Shown here piece by piece: positions 10,520-22,229 of a stretch of 64,000 nucleotides of DNA. Under the pieces are notes generated by a model. It was not told the DNA's origin and searched no databases. It saw only the letters and a list, made by a program, of their open reading frames with translations. The stretch is from Atrichornis clamosus (taxonomy: Eukaryota > Chordata > Aves > Passeriformes > Menuridae). Made by a program: the position numbers and the translations under genes. The DNA lies in NCBI GenBank assembly GCA_013400975.1, contig WBMZ01003322.1:22805-86804 (forward strand), written 5' to 3'. Each line of letters starts with the position of its first letter. Positions within the stretch are counted from its first letter, which is position 1.

Positions 10520-12110
10520 TGAGGATGCCATAATGGTTTAAAGATGGGCAGTAATAAGTGCAGTAATGAGTGAAATGCCTGACCAGAGGTTCAGAATCTG
10601 TTAGAGTAAGTTCATAAACAAAACAAAATGTGCAGCACCCATCAACAGTAACTATGGATCAAATTTATAAGGTAGAAGATACTCAATGAAAAAGAAAAGC
10701 AACTGAAAATTAATCTCAAACATAGGAAATACAAGACAATGACTGTCTCACTATGGGATTTATGGTTGAATAAATATGGTCTCAGAAAATACTAAAAGGA
10801 AAATATCATAGAAAATATGTAATATTTTCACTGTGTTTTAATTATAGTATTGTTTTTAAAGGAAATGTTTTCCAAACTTTCAGACAAAATGACACTTGGA
10901 AAGAAAAATGGCGCTCTTTTCTTCATAAAATATCAATACAAAATAAATGATATTTCCAAATGTTCTTGCAGCTCTCTTGGCCACAAAATTTATGTTGATT
11001 TTGACCACACTTCATGAATAACTCACATCCCTCTGGAACCATGTTTTGTTGATGGGTTTGTTGAAGTTTTTTTCCTAACAAATCTACTCATTCAAAAAAC
11101 AGTCATTCATCTCTGATCATTACTCAGCATTATTAGAAAAGCTACAAAATTTCTCATGCATGGCTTCTTGGAATAAAATGGAGTAAGGAAAAAAAAAAAG
11201 CAGATAGAGGGCAAGTATTATCAATTTCTGTACGGGGAAAAAAAAGGCTTTCCGTGTGATTTTAGTACTGTGCACGGCTAGTGACATGTGGGAAAATTGC
11301 ATAGCAGTAGAATGGGCAGAAATGAGTATTTTAATTTTCCAGACTCAAGTACAAGAATTCTCAAGAGATAAAAGTAAGAGAAATTAAACTTGAAATTACA
11401 CCCAATTTTCTAGTAGTGGCAGTTGCAGCATATTGTATCTGCGCATCAGTCAACATGGCAGACTCCCTGCCCTTTGGAATATTTAAGGTATCTTTTTTAA
11501 AAATGGTTAATCCACCTTGAGGAAAAAGAAATTCAGACAACACACCTTACATAAAATAGATCATCATTATCTGTTTTTTCATCCACATAAGATAGAAAAT
11601 GAAATCAAATCAACCTAGAAAAATCTCACTATTTAAAAAAAGACCCAAAAAACTATATGACAAAAAAAAACCTCTCGGAATTAATGGTCCTTTAGTAAAA
11701 AGGTTTGAATTTAAACTTTCATAATTATACCCTAAGGTCATGCTCCGATAGCTGGGAATGCTTCAGATTTCTTCTTAAAGATAAAATAGAGTAACTCCCG
11801 AGTCAACCTCTGAAACTCCCTCTAGAGCATCTGTGGCGTTCAGTTACAATTTCTCTCCCTGCAGCTGGGGTAAAAACCTCTCTTTCTGCCTGTCCTCCCT
11901 CTGTAAATGCTGGTCTGCAGCCACATGGTTCTCTCTGTCCTCCGAATGCTCCTTTGCCATTGCTTTATCTCTCTTTTCTGGACACTGCCTGGCTTTAATT
12001 CTACGTCATTTTTCTAAATGTGCCCATGAGCACATGCACTATGCGTCCAATTTGGTCGTCTTATTACACATCCCGTGCAGTTATACACATTCCACTTAAC
12101 CTGGATCCCA
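10520..12110. other. Unique AT-rich sequence
   Basis: The first part may still hold unrecognisable tail of the reverse-transcriptase relic. Otherwise there are A-rich patches (11187-11199, 11662-11671) and a C/T-rich part at 11860-11960. No gene recognised. Confidence 0.35.
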
Positions 12111-12114
12111 GCAA

Positions 12115-12535
12115 GGATGTGCTGGTGGGCAATGTGAAGCTCAAGAACAGTCTGGGTGTCATCCAGGGCTGATCCCCCAGCGTGGGCAGCAGGGGAGGGG
12201 GGGATTCTGCCCCTCTGCCCCCTCAGGTGAGACCCCACCTGCAGAGCTGCCCCCAGCCCTGGGCTCCCACAGCAGCAGGACGTGGAGCTGCTGGAGCCAG
12301 TCCAGAGGAGGCATCAAGTTGATCAGAGGGATGGAGCAGCTCTGCTCTGAGGAAAGACTGCGGGAATTGGGACTGTTCAGTCTGGAAAAGAGGCAGCTTT
12401 GGAGTGACCTAATTGTGACTTTCCAGTACTTGAAGGGAGCCTGCAAGGAAGATGGAGTGGGACTATTTACACGGGCCTGGAATCACAGAACAAGGGGAAT
12501 GGCTTCACACTGACAGAGAGTAGGTTTAGATTGGA
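12115..12535 (+). mobile_element. CR1 LINE, C-terminal ORF2 fragment
   Basis: The plus strand encodes the end of CR1 ORF2. At 12315-12460 the frame reads [20 protein letters not shown], then SLEKRQL and FQYLKGACKEDG, which match the conserved C-terminal region beyond the reverse transcriptase domain. Upstream, frameshifted pieces (RPHLQ, CPQPWAP) are from the same region. The nucleotide tail includes GGTTTAGATTGGATATGGAG, after which homology stops, so the terminal 3' UTR is missing. It is a broken copy with several frameshifts. Confidence 0.9.
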
Positions 12536-12609
12536 TATGGAGTAGGCTAAGTTAGTTACTAAGCCACTATCCATCATATTTTATAAGTTGTAGAAGTGAT
12601 GTGGTGAGG

Positions 12610-13555
12610 TTTGCACTGACTGGAAAAGGGGAAACATAACCCTCATTATTAAAAAGGTAAAAAAGGAAGACCCAGGGAGCTACAGACCAACCTCACCTCC
12701 GTGTCTGGCAAGATCATGGAGAAGTTTGTCCTGGAAAATGTGCTAAGGCACATGGAACATAAGGAGGTAACTGGTGACAGCCAAAACGGATTCACTGAGG
12801 GCAAACTGTGGCCTTCAGAGGCCTTCTCCGTTGGTGTTGCAGATGGGTGGTGGAAGAGCAGCTGACTTCATCAGCCTGACTTCTGCAAAGCATTTGACAC
12901 TATCCCACGTGACATCCTTCTCTGTAAAGTGGTGAAACATGGATTTGACGGATCACTCAGGTGGGTAAGGAATTGCCTGGATGATCACACTCAAAGAGTA
13001 GTGGTCAACAACTCTGTCCAAGTGTAGGCCAGTGGCGAGAGGCATCCTCAGGGGTCAGGACTGGGACAGGAGCTGTTTGACACCTCTGCTGGTGACACAG
13101 AGAGTGGGGTCAATGCACCCTCAGCAGGTTTGCCGACAGCACTGGGCTGCGTGGTGAGATCACACGCTGGAGGCAAGGGATGCCATTCAGAGGGACCTGG
13201 ATGGAGAGGTGGGAATGTGGAAGCCTCATGAAGTTCAGCACGACCAAGCGCCAGGCACTGCACCTGGGTTGGGTCAACCCCCAGCACAGGCACAGGCTGA
13301 GCAGAGACTGGATTGAGAGCAAACATGGGGAGAAGGACTCGGGGATGCTGGTTGATGAGAAGTTGAACATGACCCAGCCATGTGCCCCTGCAGCCCAGAA
13401 ACCCTCTGTGTCCTGGGCTGCATCCCACAGCGTGGGCAGCAGGGCAAGGGAGCATCCTGGTCTAGTGGAAGGTGTCCCTGCCCATGCCAGTGGGGTCAGA
13501 ACGAGATGATCTCTAAGATGCCTTCCAACCTAAACCATGCTATGATTCTCTGTTT
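12610..13555 (+). mobile_element. CR1 LINE, reverse transcriptase to 3' end
   Basis: A second CR1 copy in the same orientation. It begins in the fingers region (GGGAGCTACAGACCAACCTC, i.e. PGSYRPT). It then reads CKAFDTIPRDILLCKVVKHG and FDGSLRWVRNCLDDHTQRVV at 12877-12999. Further on it shows AIQRDLD and LVDEKLNM-type segments in shifting frames. It ends with the complete terminus (GATGCCTTCCAACCTAAACC then ATGCTATGATTCTC). Most of the thumb/C-terminal part is deleted between about 13447 and 13455. It is inactive, with stops and frameshifts throughout. Confidence 0.93.
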
Positions 13556-14182
13556 CTGTGTGGCTCATTACTTCACATTATCAGTGGCCCAAAATATTAA
13601 CTTTTTTACTTGCTCCATAAGTCAGCATGTTATGTTGATAGCAACTGATTTCCTGAAACATGGCATATCATTTTTTTTCTTTTGTTTTTTTAAATACGAA
13701 ACATTGCAATGTAGAAAAATTTGGACACGTTGCAATACCCTATTTTGATACTTTTTCAAATCTAAGTGTTACTGCTACTGTCTGAAAATATGTTGTGAAT
13801 ACTTGGCAGGTAGTTTTTTCTTCCTTTTCCCTATTGTATACATGGTGAATTGTGGACTTGGAAAATGACATTCTTGACAGATAAAACTCCCATCAGAATC
13901 TGTGCCTTGTGTTAATACATAGTGATATTTTGATATAAATGTTAAAAGAAAGAGTCTATATGAAAGAATTTTTAACTGTAAATAACAGACAAAATTAGAA
14001 TTACAATTACTCAAATAAATCTTAATTTGGTGTAGATACAAATATCTTTTTAATCCCACGTTGAGTCAAAAATCAGAGAAGTACGGTACTTTTCTGCCCT
14101 ATTCCTGTTTTCATACCATCAGATATAATACAGTGTTCTAGTGAAAATCAATAACACTTTTCAAAAATTATGTGAATATTAG

Positions 14183-14340
14183 GTTGCCTAGAGAAGATGT
14201 AGATGTTGCATCTCTGGGAGTGTTCAAAGTTTAGTTGGATGGGGCTTGGAGCAACCTGGGATAGTGGAAGGTGTCCCTGCCCATGGCAGGGGGATGGAAC
14301 GAGATGAGCTTCCTTCCAACCTAAACCATTCTGTGATTTT
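14183..14340 (+). mobile_element. CR1 LINE 3' end
   Basis: It contains TTAGTTGGATGGGGCTTGGA, GCAACCTGGGATAGTGGAAG and the terminus CCTTCCAACCTAAACCATTC followed by TGTGATTTTAT. It is 5'-truncated, with about 155 bp retained. It is the third plus-strand CR1 piece within 2.3 kb. Confidence 0.92.
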
Positions 14341-14344
14341 ATAT

Positions 14345-16565
14345 TAGTCATTTCCAACTCCCTTTCTGAAGGCACATCATCTTGTTCTTTGGCTGTTAGC
14401 TGCTAGGTTAGTCCACCTACAAAACAAAATGTCAAACAGCAAGATGGGGGCAAGTTGTTGAATATAAAAGGTTCCTAAAACACCTACAGAAAAGGTTAAA
14501 CTTTCCGAAAGCTCTTGAGGAAGTCTGAATATTAAGAGCAGGACTTGATAGGATTTTTTTCTTCTTTTTCTACCCAAACCTGGGAGAGCCTGTTTTATGA
14601 CACGTGAAGCTATTTCGCACCTGCAGCGCAAATACTGCTATCTTCTACTGAGTCCATCCTAGAATCTACTGCTGATCTGTGAGGCAGGACCTTGCTGCTG
14701 TCACGGCTGTCAGTGGCAGTGGCGGTCCTGCTGGTTTCCACTGCAGGTGATATTATTTCTTAAAATATTAACTCAACGCACCATTCAGGAGAAGCCCACG
14801 GTGCCTTTCCAAGTGGGCAAGCTATTAAGTTAGAGATGGGCATATTCCCATGTCTGAGTGTCTGAGATGAACCTGACCTTTCTTTCCCAGTCAGAGAGTT
14901 TCCAACATCATTTGGCTGATGGCTACATTTCACAGGGGTGGTAGGGATGGCCACTGTTGGAGTTGTTGGTGCCAGTAGAAACCTCTGCTGATAACTGAGC
15001 ATTCCCTTGGTATTTTCCATTCCCAGTGCAATGTGTAATCTGGGATGGGCATAGCCCAAGTTGCTGTTTCTCTGTTTTAGCCAGTTTTAAAATTCTTGTT
15101 CAATTTTGGTAATAACTTGTTATACAAGTGTCTCACTCTTTCCTTTTATGTTGTGACCATTAAGTAGATCTTCTCCAGCTTTAAAACAGCCTTCTGATCT
15201 CAAAAATTCACTTTATTTTATGTCTTGAGATGAGTTGGTGCAGAGCATAAGAGATAAGACAAGGATGAGCAAGCAGTTATTGCAAGTCAGCTCTGACAAC
15301 TGGAGTTAGATGGACTTTCTCCATTCAAAGAAAGAGCTGGTTCAAAAAGAAAAAAAAATAAATTTCCTCATTAATTACTCCAGAGACCTGCATCTGTATC
15401 AGTTAGGAAAGAACATTTCCCACTCATATCAAAAAGTGTTTTTGAGAGGTGAGAAAAAGATGCCCAATAGCTAGTCTATCCTGTTTATGATAACTAGGAT
15501 ATGTGTGTGTGTGTGTGTGTATACCTCTGTATTAATACTGCTCTGTGGGGTTTTAGCTTCTTTTTGTTCATTCCTCACCAAGGACAAGGATCATCACATG
15601 GTACCATGTGTGCTGTGTTACATAATGATGATTCACCCCCAGAGATAGCAGAGGGCTGAAAATGATGAAAAGGCTATGCCAAGTTAACAAACACTCTGCA
15701 CACATTAAAATGCAGCTCTGACTTTCCAAATAGATACCCAGGAAAAAAAGACAAAGAAGAAGAGATAGATACATGTTGATTTATTGAACAGGTTGTCCGG
15801 CCTATGTGTAAAATCTTTGTGACAGCAGAGTACATCTTGACATCCTGCAGCTATCCCTCGGCTTACTCATCACCTACTGGGAAATGCACTGTCCTTGTTC
15901 ACCGCCGCCTCCTCTTTCCACAGATATACATTTGCAAATTGTCTTCCTTTTGTAAAAAAAATTGAAAAATAAATCAGGCGTAAAATCCTCTTTCGGGTGT
16001 TTTCACCTTAATATATAACTTCACATATTCTTCCTTTGTGTGAGCTCTGAGTTGTGTTCCCTCCTTTAAGCATCGCACCAGTTATATGCAAGCATTCAAA
16101 ATCTGAAGTATCTTTTTCTCATAATGATTTCTTTGCTGGCTAAATAGTGATGTTGCAGGCTCTAAATACAGCGCAGCCAAAATAATGTTGCCTGGTTCTT
16201 AAAGGGTCTTCTCATGGTACAACAGGTGTCTCTGGCCAAACTTATCTGGTTTGCTTCACCTGATGAAGAGAAAAGCAATGGCAATTATGCAGACAGGTCT
16301 TAGCATCAGAGGGGTATCTCCAGATCTGCTGAAGCTTTCCTAAAAAAATTAATTCATTCAAAACAAGATTAGGAAAAAAAGAATGAAAGGGAATTTCATC
16401 CAGATGGAAACATATTTTTGAATGAATTTTGTTTATGACAATATTTTCCCAGTTTTCATCAGCTTTTGTCATCTGCTTAGTTTATTTGTTGTCTGAAAAC
16501 CTTTGAAATAAAATGTTTCCACAAATGTGCAAATTTTCCATGGCTTGCTTTCCATGTCATTCAAA
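14345..16565. other. Unique sequence with one (TG)n
   Basis: No gene or CR1 recognised. A (TG)n tract of about 19 bp sits at 15502-15520. Open frames reach 99 codons without any recognisable domain. Confidence 0.4.
15502..15520. repeat. (TG)n microsatellite
   Basis: Perfect TG repeat of about nine and a half units, preceded by GGATA and followed by TATAC. Confidence 0.9.
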
Positions 16566-16568
16566 AGT

Positions 16569-16769
16569 AAAAAAAGAGAGAGAGAAAGAAAGAAAGAAAG
16601 ACGGAGAGAGAGAAAGAAAAGAAAGAAAGAAAGGAAGAGAAAGAAAGAAAGGAAGAAAGGAAGAAAGAGAAAGAAACAAAAAGAAAAAGAAAGAAGGAAA
16701 GAAAGAGAGAGAAAGAAATAGAGAAAGAAAGAAAGAAAAGAAAAGGAAAAAAAAGAAAAAGAAAGAAAA
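16569..16769. repeat. 200-bp purine tract, (GAAA)n/(GA)n
   Basis: A run of almost pure A and G built from GAAA, GGAAA and GA units. Only two C residues interrupt it: ACGG at 16601-16604 and ACAA near 16677. The lysine/arginine/glutamate-rich open frame across it is a by-product of the repeat and not a gene. Such polypurine tracts can form triplex (H-DNA) structures and are often length-variable. Confidence 0.95.
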
Positions 16770-16774
16770 CTATG

Positions 16775-18030
16775 TTATCTAAATATTGTCTTGTTCTCTA
16801 AATGCCTTCCATTGAAACCAGCTTTCTATGGACCCAAGGAACAAGTTCATTCCTACGCCAAGGAGCTGAAAAGGAGGCTATTATTGAAGAAAAAACTAAA
16901 AAAGAGGAAAAAGGAACTGTAATACTTCATAAAGCAAGCAGAAAATCAATGTGTTTGCACACCATTACCTCCCACATCCTTGTACAGCCACTGCCCAGGG
17001 CTTGGGGTCTCCTGGGTGATGCAATTGGTCTTACAACAAAAATGTGCACAAGTCTAGCCACTCGTCAAAACTGTGTTCATCTCCTCCAGCCCCAGGCAGG
17101 AGCATGGGTGTACCTAGAAGCTGTAGGCAGCCCAGCAATGTCATATTGCAAATGGCAGCCAGAGTCACAGCACAGCTGCAGTTAATCTGCCCATTAGCAC
17201 AGAGCTCCTCCTGAAGGTCTCCTGATGAAGAGCAGGATGTTTTCCACATGCCATGTTCATGTGAACGTGGTCCAGTGATGAAAACAGTTACATTATAGGT
17301 GTGGACAAACAGCCCATGAAAAGAGCAGGAACTCAACATCCAGACCACAGCAGACAGGCCACTCCACTGCTTCGCTACTCTTGAAGAGACACCTGATGCT
17401 TTAACATTGAACCTCTTTCTTCCAGGTGAGAGAAATGCAAAAGGTCAGTCCCATGAGTTCAAAGCAAAGATTCTTGTTGAATAGGCTCAGCCTTTGCTTC
17501 CCTCCTCAGTTGCAAGAGAAAGGTTTAAGACAACACTGGTGCTGCAACAACCATACAGAGTTTCAATTGTTCTTGCATTTTCTATAATGCAAAACTTATA
17601 TTTCCACCAGAAAGCATCTTACAGTTTCAAATTATTGACAGTGTAACTGGTTATTTAGTGGGAATTTTGCATCTCATCTTCATGTGCAGAACTGTATTAA
17701 ACATAGTCCTTAGTGTCTGTGTTGAGAGGCAGGTAGAAAACACGGAAAACATCATCATTCTATTTCTGTACATATTTATACTCTCTTTTACCTTTTTTTA
17801 AGTAGAAAGACAGTAAGGGTGATCACTCATAAACACAGCTAAAGTAGATTCAAGTTTCTAAATCCATACTTGCTGTCACTAAAGCTTACTCTTTTTAGCT
17901 TACTTTTTCAGAGATTTGCTGTGTTCTGTATGCATAACCTGAGAGTACATCAATGCAAAGTTTGCTCTCTATAGTGATAGATCTGACCTGTCGGGGAAGG
18001 TGATGGTGAAGGTCACCCTGAGTGCCACCA
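16775..18030. other. Unique sequence, no gene recognised
   Basis: Open frames reach 127 codons (16802-17185, plus), without recognisable domains. I see no repeat family until the CR1 that starts near 18040. Confidence 0.4.
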
Positions 18031-18039
18031 CCTGTCCCA

Positions 18040-18830
18040 CGCAGGACAACCAGGGAGTCAGACCCAGCCAGGACGGGCTTAGGAAAGGCAGGTCCTTCTT
18101 GACCAACCTGATTTCCTTCAATGGGAAGGTGACCCACTTGGTGGATGAGGGAAAGGCTGTGGATATTGTCTACATGAAGTTTAGCAAAGCCTTTGACACC
18201 ATTTCCCACATCAGGACAAATGCAGAAACTGGCTGTTCATGGCTCTTCATGGCCATCTTTGCCCCAGCCATGGGGTGGCCACAGCCCCAGGGCAGCGCCC
18301 GTCCCCTGTGCTGGCCCTGCTGGGGCACCGCCAGCGCTGGGGACAGCTCTGGGCCCCTCAGGACAGGAGAGACCCGGAGGGGCTGGAGCGTGTCCAGGGA
18401 AGGGAACGGAGCTGGGAAGGGGCTGGAGCAGCAGGAGCGGCTGAGGGAGCTGGGAAAGGGGCTCATCCTGGAGCAAAGGAGGCTCAGGGGGGCCCTTCTG
18501 GCTCTGCACAACGCCCTGACAGGAGGGGGCAGCCAGGGGGGTCGGGCTCTGCTCCCGGGGAACAGGGACAGGAGGAGAGGGAACGGCCTCAGGCTGTGCC
18601 AGGGGAGGATTAGGTTGGATGCTAGGGAAAACTTCACCAAGAGGGTTCATTAAGAACAGGCTTTCCAGGGCAATGATGGATTTCCCATTCCTGGAGGGTT
18701 TTAAAAATCATGTGGATATGGCACCTGGGGACATGGTTAGTGGTGCCCTGGCAGTGTTAGGTGGTTTGTGCTAGGATTTGGTGGTCTTAAAGGTCTTTTC
18801 CAAACTAAATGATTTTAAAATGTGTTGGTT
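18040..18830 (+). mobile_element. GC-rich CR1 LINE with internal deletion
   Basis: The 217-codon open frame at 18000-18653 is CR1 ORF2. It starts in the reverse transcriptase (SQDGLRKGRSFLTNLISF, then VDEGKAVDIVYMKFSKAFDT, a palm motif with the usual LDF Asp changed to Lys). At about 18205-18260 it jumps to the C-terminal region, so several hundred codons are deleted. The remaining part contains AGAGCAGCAGG-type GC-rich coding for the SLEKRRLRG-like segment in another frame. It ends at 18800-18828 with GGTCTTTTCCAAACTAAATG. The same subfamily lies inverted at 57706-58612. Confidence 0.92.
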
Positions 18831-18834
18831 TGCG

Positions 18835-19925
18835 GCTGCAATATCACCCCAAAATGATGAAGCCCTTCACTTCGATAAAAAACTGGTCTAAGAACTTTGA
18901 AGTTTTTTGAGCTGTTGAGTCCTCAAATCCAGAGCTTTCACTCCATTATCCATGTTCCTGCATTCATGACCAAGAGTGAACCAAATGAAGGAAGATAGAC
19001 TACTTTTGTAATGGGATTAATGGAGATTTTAATGGATAATTTATGGCTGATCAAATGCATTCAAATGGGATGCTGAACTAAAATGTTCTAGCAGACATTT
19101 AAAGGAAAATAATAATGACAAAAAACTTTCATTTCCATTTATAATCTACCTTAGCTTGACCTTAATCAGTTAGTTTATGCAATATTTATAGCAGAAAAAA
19201 TTCTTTCCTATATATTTCTTAAATAGTTCTACTGTAAGCCTGAGTGGATGCAAAAAGGAAATAGTAATAATGAATAGAGAGTTCTGAAATATTCATAGGG
19301 GAATTCAAAGGGCTCAGAATCTGATCTTTTTCCATTGCTTCAATTTTGCAAAATTGTTCTATTTTGACATCATTTCCTGTTATATATATATACATATATA
19401 TATATTTATTTATTTAATTCAGAAAATAAGATGACTTTCATTCTCACATTCTCATCTCTGTTTTCTGAACTTAATTAGATCATGACCAGTTTTCACATCA
19501 CAATATCATAAGATCAACTCTAAGCACACAATGTTTTATTTCATTGTAAAGTCATAAAAACAAGTATTTTAAGGATGCGGCATTTATCAGTCTGAAATTG
19601 CAGCTTAAAAATATGCTTTTTTCTTTGAAAATAAATAAAATAGTGCTAAATAAAAGCTTCAGTTTGCAGCATACTTACTAAGACATTGCAAACACTTTGT
19701 GTTATAGAGAATCTAACCAAACTTTCCTCTACTCTTCTTGAACCTGTCGCAATATTTTATGAATATCATCAACTGCATTTAAATGGTTGTAGCTTAGATG
19801 AAATCTGTGAAAATTAGACAGTTGAGATAACTAAAAAACTGGCCTCTAGCCTTTGATTAATGCCCTATATTCTTCAGTTGCCTTAATCTTTGCTATACAG
19901 TTGTTTAAAGTGTGGTTATGACCAC
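18835..19925. other. Unique AT-rich sequence
   Basis: No gene recognised. An AT-dinucleotide patch lies at 19380-19416. Otherwise there is nothing I can assign. Confidence 0.4.
19380..19416. repeat. (AT)n microsatellite
   Basis: TATATATATATACATATATA followed by TATATTTATTTATTTA; an interrupted AT repeat grading into TTTA units. Confidence 0.85.
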
Positions 19926-19929
19926 AATG

Positions 19930-20008
19930 CTGAGCATAGAGTATCTTGAATTGGAAGGGACTCACTAGCATCATCAAAGTCCAACTCCTCGCCCTGCACA
20001 GGACAAGC
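19930..20008 (-). mobile_element. CR1 LINE 3' end (short)
   Basis: On the plus strand AATTGGAAGGGACTCACTAG is followed by GTCCAACTCCTCGCCCTGCA and CAGGACAAGCCC. This matches the CR1 subfamily whose tail reads 'gggtcccttccaactc' in sense. It is only about 80 bp, with the terminal repeats degraded. Confidence 0.75.
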
Positions 20009-20014
20009 CCAGTT

Positions 20015-21415
20015 TGTTGTTATCAGGTAAGTCATCATGGGATGTGGATACAGAGATAAAAATCTTATTCTCTCATCATCTTTCTGCATTATAAACTCGT
20101 CATATTGAAAAACCATCCTTCGATCTGTCTCCTGAAACTTTTGTTGGCTTTAGATAGTAGAGAAAAAAAACATGTATGTACTTCAAGGAAAATCAAATTT
20201 CTAAAAACATAAATCTGTGAACATCAAGACCTGGAGAAATAAAAAAGATCTGAATTATTGTCCTTTTCAGAGTAGAAGAAAGTAGGCCACTCTGACTATG
20301 AGGCTGGCATTCAGACACCCACACTAACACAAGGTCATGTCCTGACTCTTTGAGTGGTCATCCCAGGACCTGGCTCTTGTAGGAAGAAAGGAGCCTCTGG
20401 AAAAAGTGTGAGAAGCAGAATTATAGATAGGTAGAGGAAATCTAGTGGATAAGCTACCTGGCTCCATAGGTAACTGGGCTCATGCCGCTCATGAAGCAAG
20501 TTGTTGGCTGAAAGTTTCTGCAGGAGGAAAGAGTAATCCCACGGTCCTGCTCCCCACAGGGAGGCCAGGGAGGTTCCTGCCTGGCTTGCTACATCCAGTC
20601 ATCACAGCCCTGGGAAAAAGAGATTTTGTTTTGATTTTTTCAGATTTTCAATTAAAGTGTTTATCGTTCCACAGAAGATAAGAAGAAGTGCACAGAGTGG
20701 GGGGATTCCTCTTTTTTTCTTATTTATTTTTCTTCATTGCTTCCTCCCTTGTGAATAGTACCACTTCAAGTAAAATAAAATTCCCCCTTTGGCCAAACAC
20801 ACTAGAATTTTGTTGGAAACAAAGCATCTGAAGTTGTTTCCATCTTATTTCTTTCTGTCTAAATAGTTTGCCCACACACTTTAGGGAGGCAATCCCTTTC
20901 ATGTCGCATAGCACATCCTCACTGGCAGTTACAGCGTGTGCACTTTATTAGAGCATTTTTTCCCCCTAGATATAATGGCACCAATTAAATTACCTTGCAG
21001 CCTGACCTTAATCTGGCAGGAATGATTATTCCATGAAACAGTTAGGGCTCTAATTGACATGAAGTGCCTGCAAAATATGTCTTTTGCAGCAGACCCTGTC
21101 AAAGTCACATTGATATGCTAATACCTATAGCTGGCAGAATCACTTCATAAAGAGAGACACTGAAAATTGAATTATTTCAATTTCAGTACCTAGGAATCTA
21201 GTGATCTGTCTGTATATGGAACTAAGTAGGTGCAGTACTTTATATGGGTAAACAGCTGTACTAGGGCGTTGCTATGGAAACTGCTTGACTCATGACAATT
21301 GTGTTAGTGATGAAGTCATTAGTGGTGTGAAATGTACTTTGAGGTTGTCAAGTGTACACTCCAGGAATATTTCAACAGTATTACTGGAGCCTTTTCATTT
21401 GCATAATTTAGGCTT
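20015..21415. other. Unique sequence, partly AT-rich and possibly conserved
   Basis: No gene or repeat recognised. From about 20940 to 21240 the composition (TAATTGACAT, GATATGCTAATACC, CCAATTAAATTACC) resembles vertebrate conserved non-coding elements, but conservation cannot be seen from one sequence. Confidence 0.3.
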
Positions 21416-21492
21416 TCGCATGCGATCTCGTTACGGTGCGGGGAGATGGGGTGGCACAGCCGTGGCAGGGCTGAGCTCCGCGCCGCAGCAGG
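21416..21492. promoter_or_regulatory. Tight CpG cluster with NRF1-like palindrome
   Basis: About nine CpG occur in roughly 75 bp, starting with the perfect palindrome TCGCATGCGA (21416-21425). Its GCATGCG core matches the half-site of the NRF1 motif. GATCTCGTTACGGTGCGGGG and CTCCGCGCCGCAGC follow. The surroundings are AT-rich and nearly CpG-free. It may be an unmethylated regulatory patch. No exon is visible next to it. Confidence 0.3.
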
Positions 21493-21591
21493 GCTCTGGT
21501 GAGGCTCTGCAGCCAAAGGCAGTCAGTCCCTGCATGCACAATAAGCCTCTCTCTCTAACAGAGCCTTCCCTTCCCTGCCTTTCTCTCTCTT

Positions 21592-21593
<2 letters not shown>

Positions 21594-21631
<38 letters not shown>
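21594..21631. repeat. 38-bp poly-T run
   Basis: Uninterrupted T for 38 bases, preceded by a C/T-rich stretch (CTTTCTCTCTCTTTC). It creates artificial poly-Phe and poly-Lys frames. The length is probably imprecise in any assembly. Confidence 0.95.
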
Positions 21632-21635
<4 letters not shown>

Positions 21636-22229
21636 CAAATGTTTTGAGCCACAGCACTCTTCAAAGGATGAACTCCTTAAACTTTTATGGTGCCAAGTTG
21701 GCTTTGAGCGTCTGGACCTCTGTTGTTTCTTTTCACTGCAATTGCTCCGGATTTACTCCAGAGAAAGCACAAGTGGGTTCAGGATCATAGGGGGCTACTT
21801 TTTCCTCATCTTAGCTTTTCACTATTTATTACAGTTAGTGTGATTTCCTGTGCTATAAAGCTGAATGATGAATCCCAGGGCTTTTCTTGGAGTCACGTGT
21901 CCTTTCTTCTAGATTTAAGTAATTCAGACTATGGAAACTTTTTTTTTTTTTTTTCCTACTGTCGGGGGCATGAAAAGAAGACCTTAGCAGGTCTTTGTCA
22001 AGCTGTCTGAAGGGACTGCTCTAGTGCTCATGTGCCCTCTGGCAGTAGGGTGCTGGCTAATGCTGCTTCTATTCCTTTGCGTGTTCTGCCCCTTCCTCTG
22101 GGCTCTCCCTGAGCGAGCAGGCAGGGAGGGAACACGGCTTGCAGGTCTGCTTGCTGGAGGGACACCACTTCTGCCATGGCCCATTTCCAAATAAATACCA
22201 ATGGTTCCCTGGGTGATGCAGCCCCAGAA

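Noticed and set aside
16513..16782. Lys/Arg/Glu-rich frame resembling a coiled-coil protein
   Set aside because: Translation of the GAAA polypurine tract.
18000..18653. 217-codon frame as a host gene
   Set aside because: It contains CR1 reverse transcriptase and C-terminal sequence and ends in a CR1 3' UTR.
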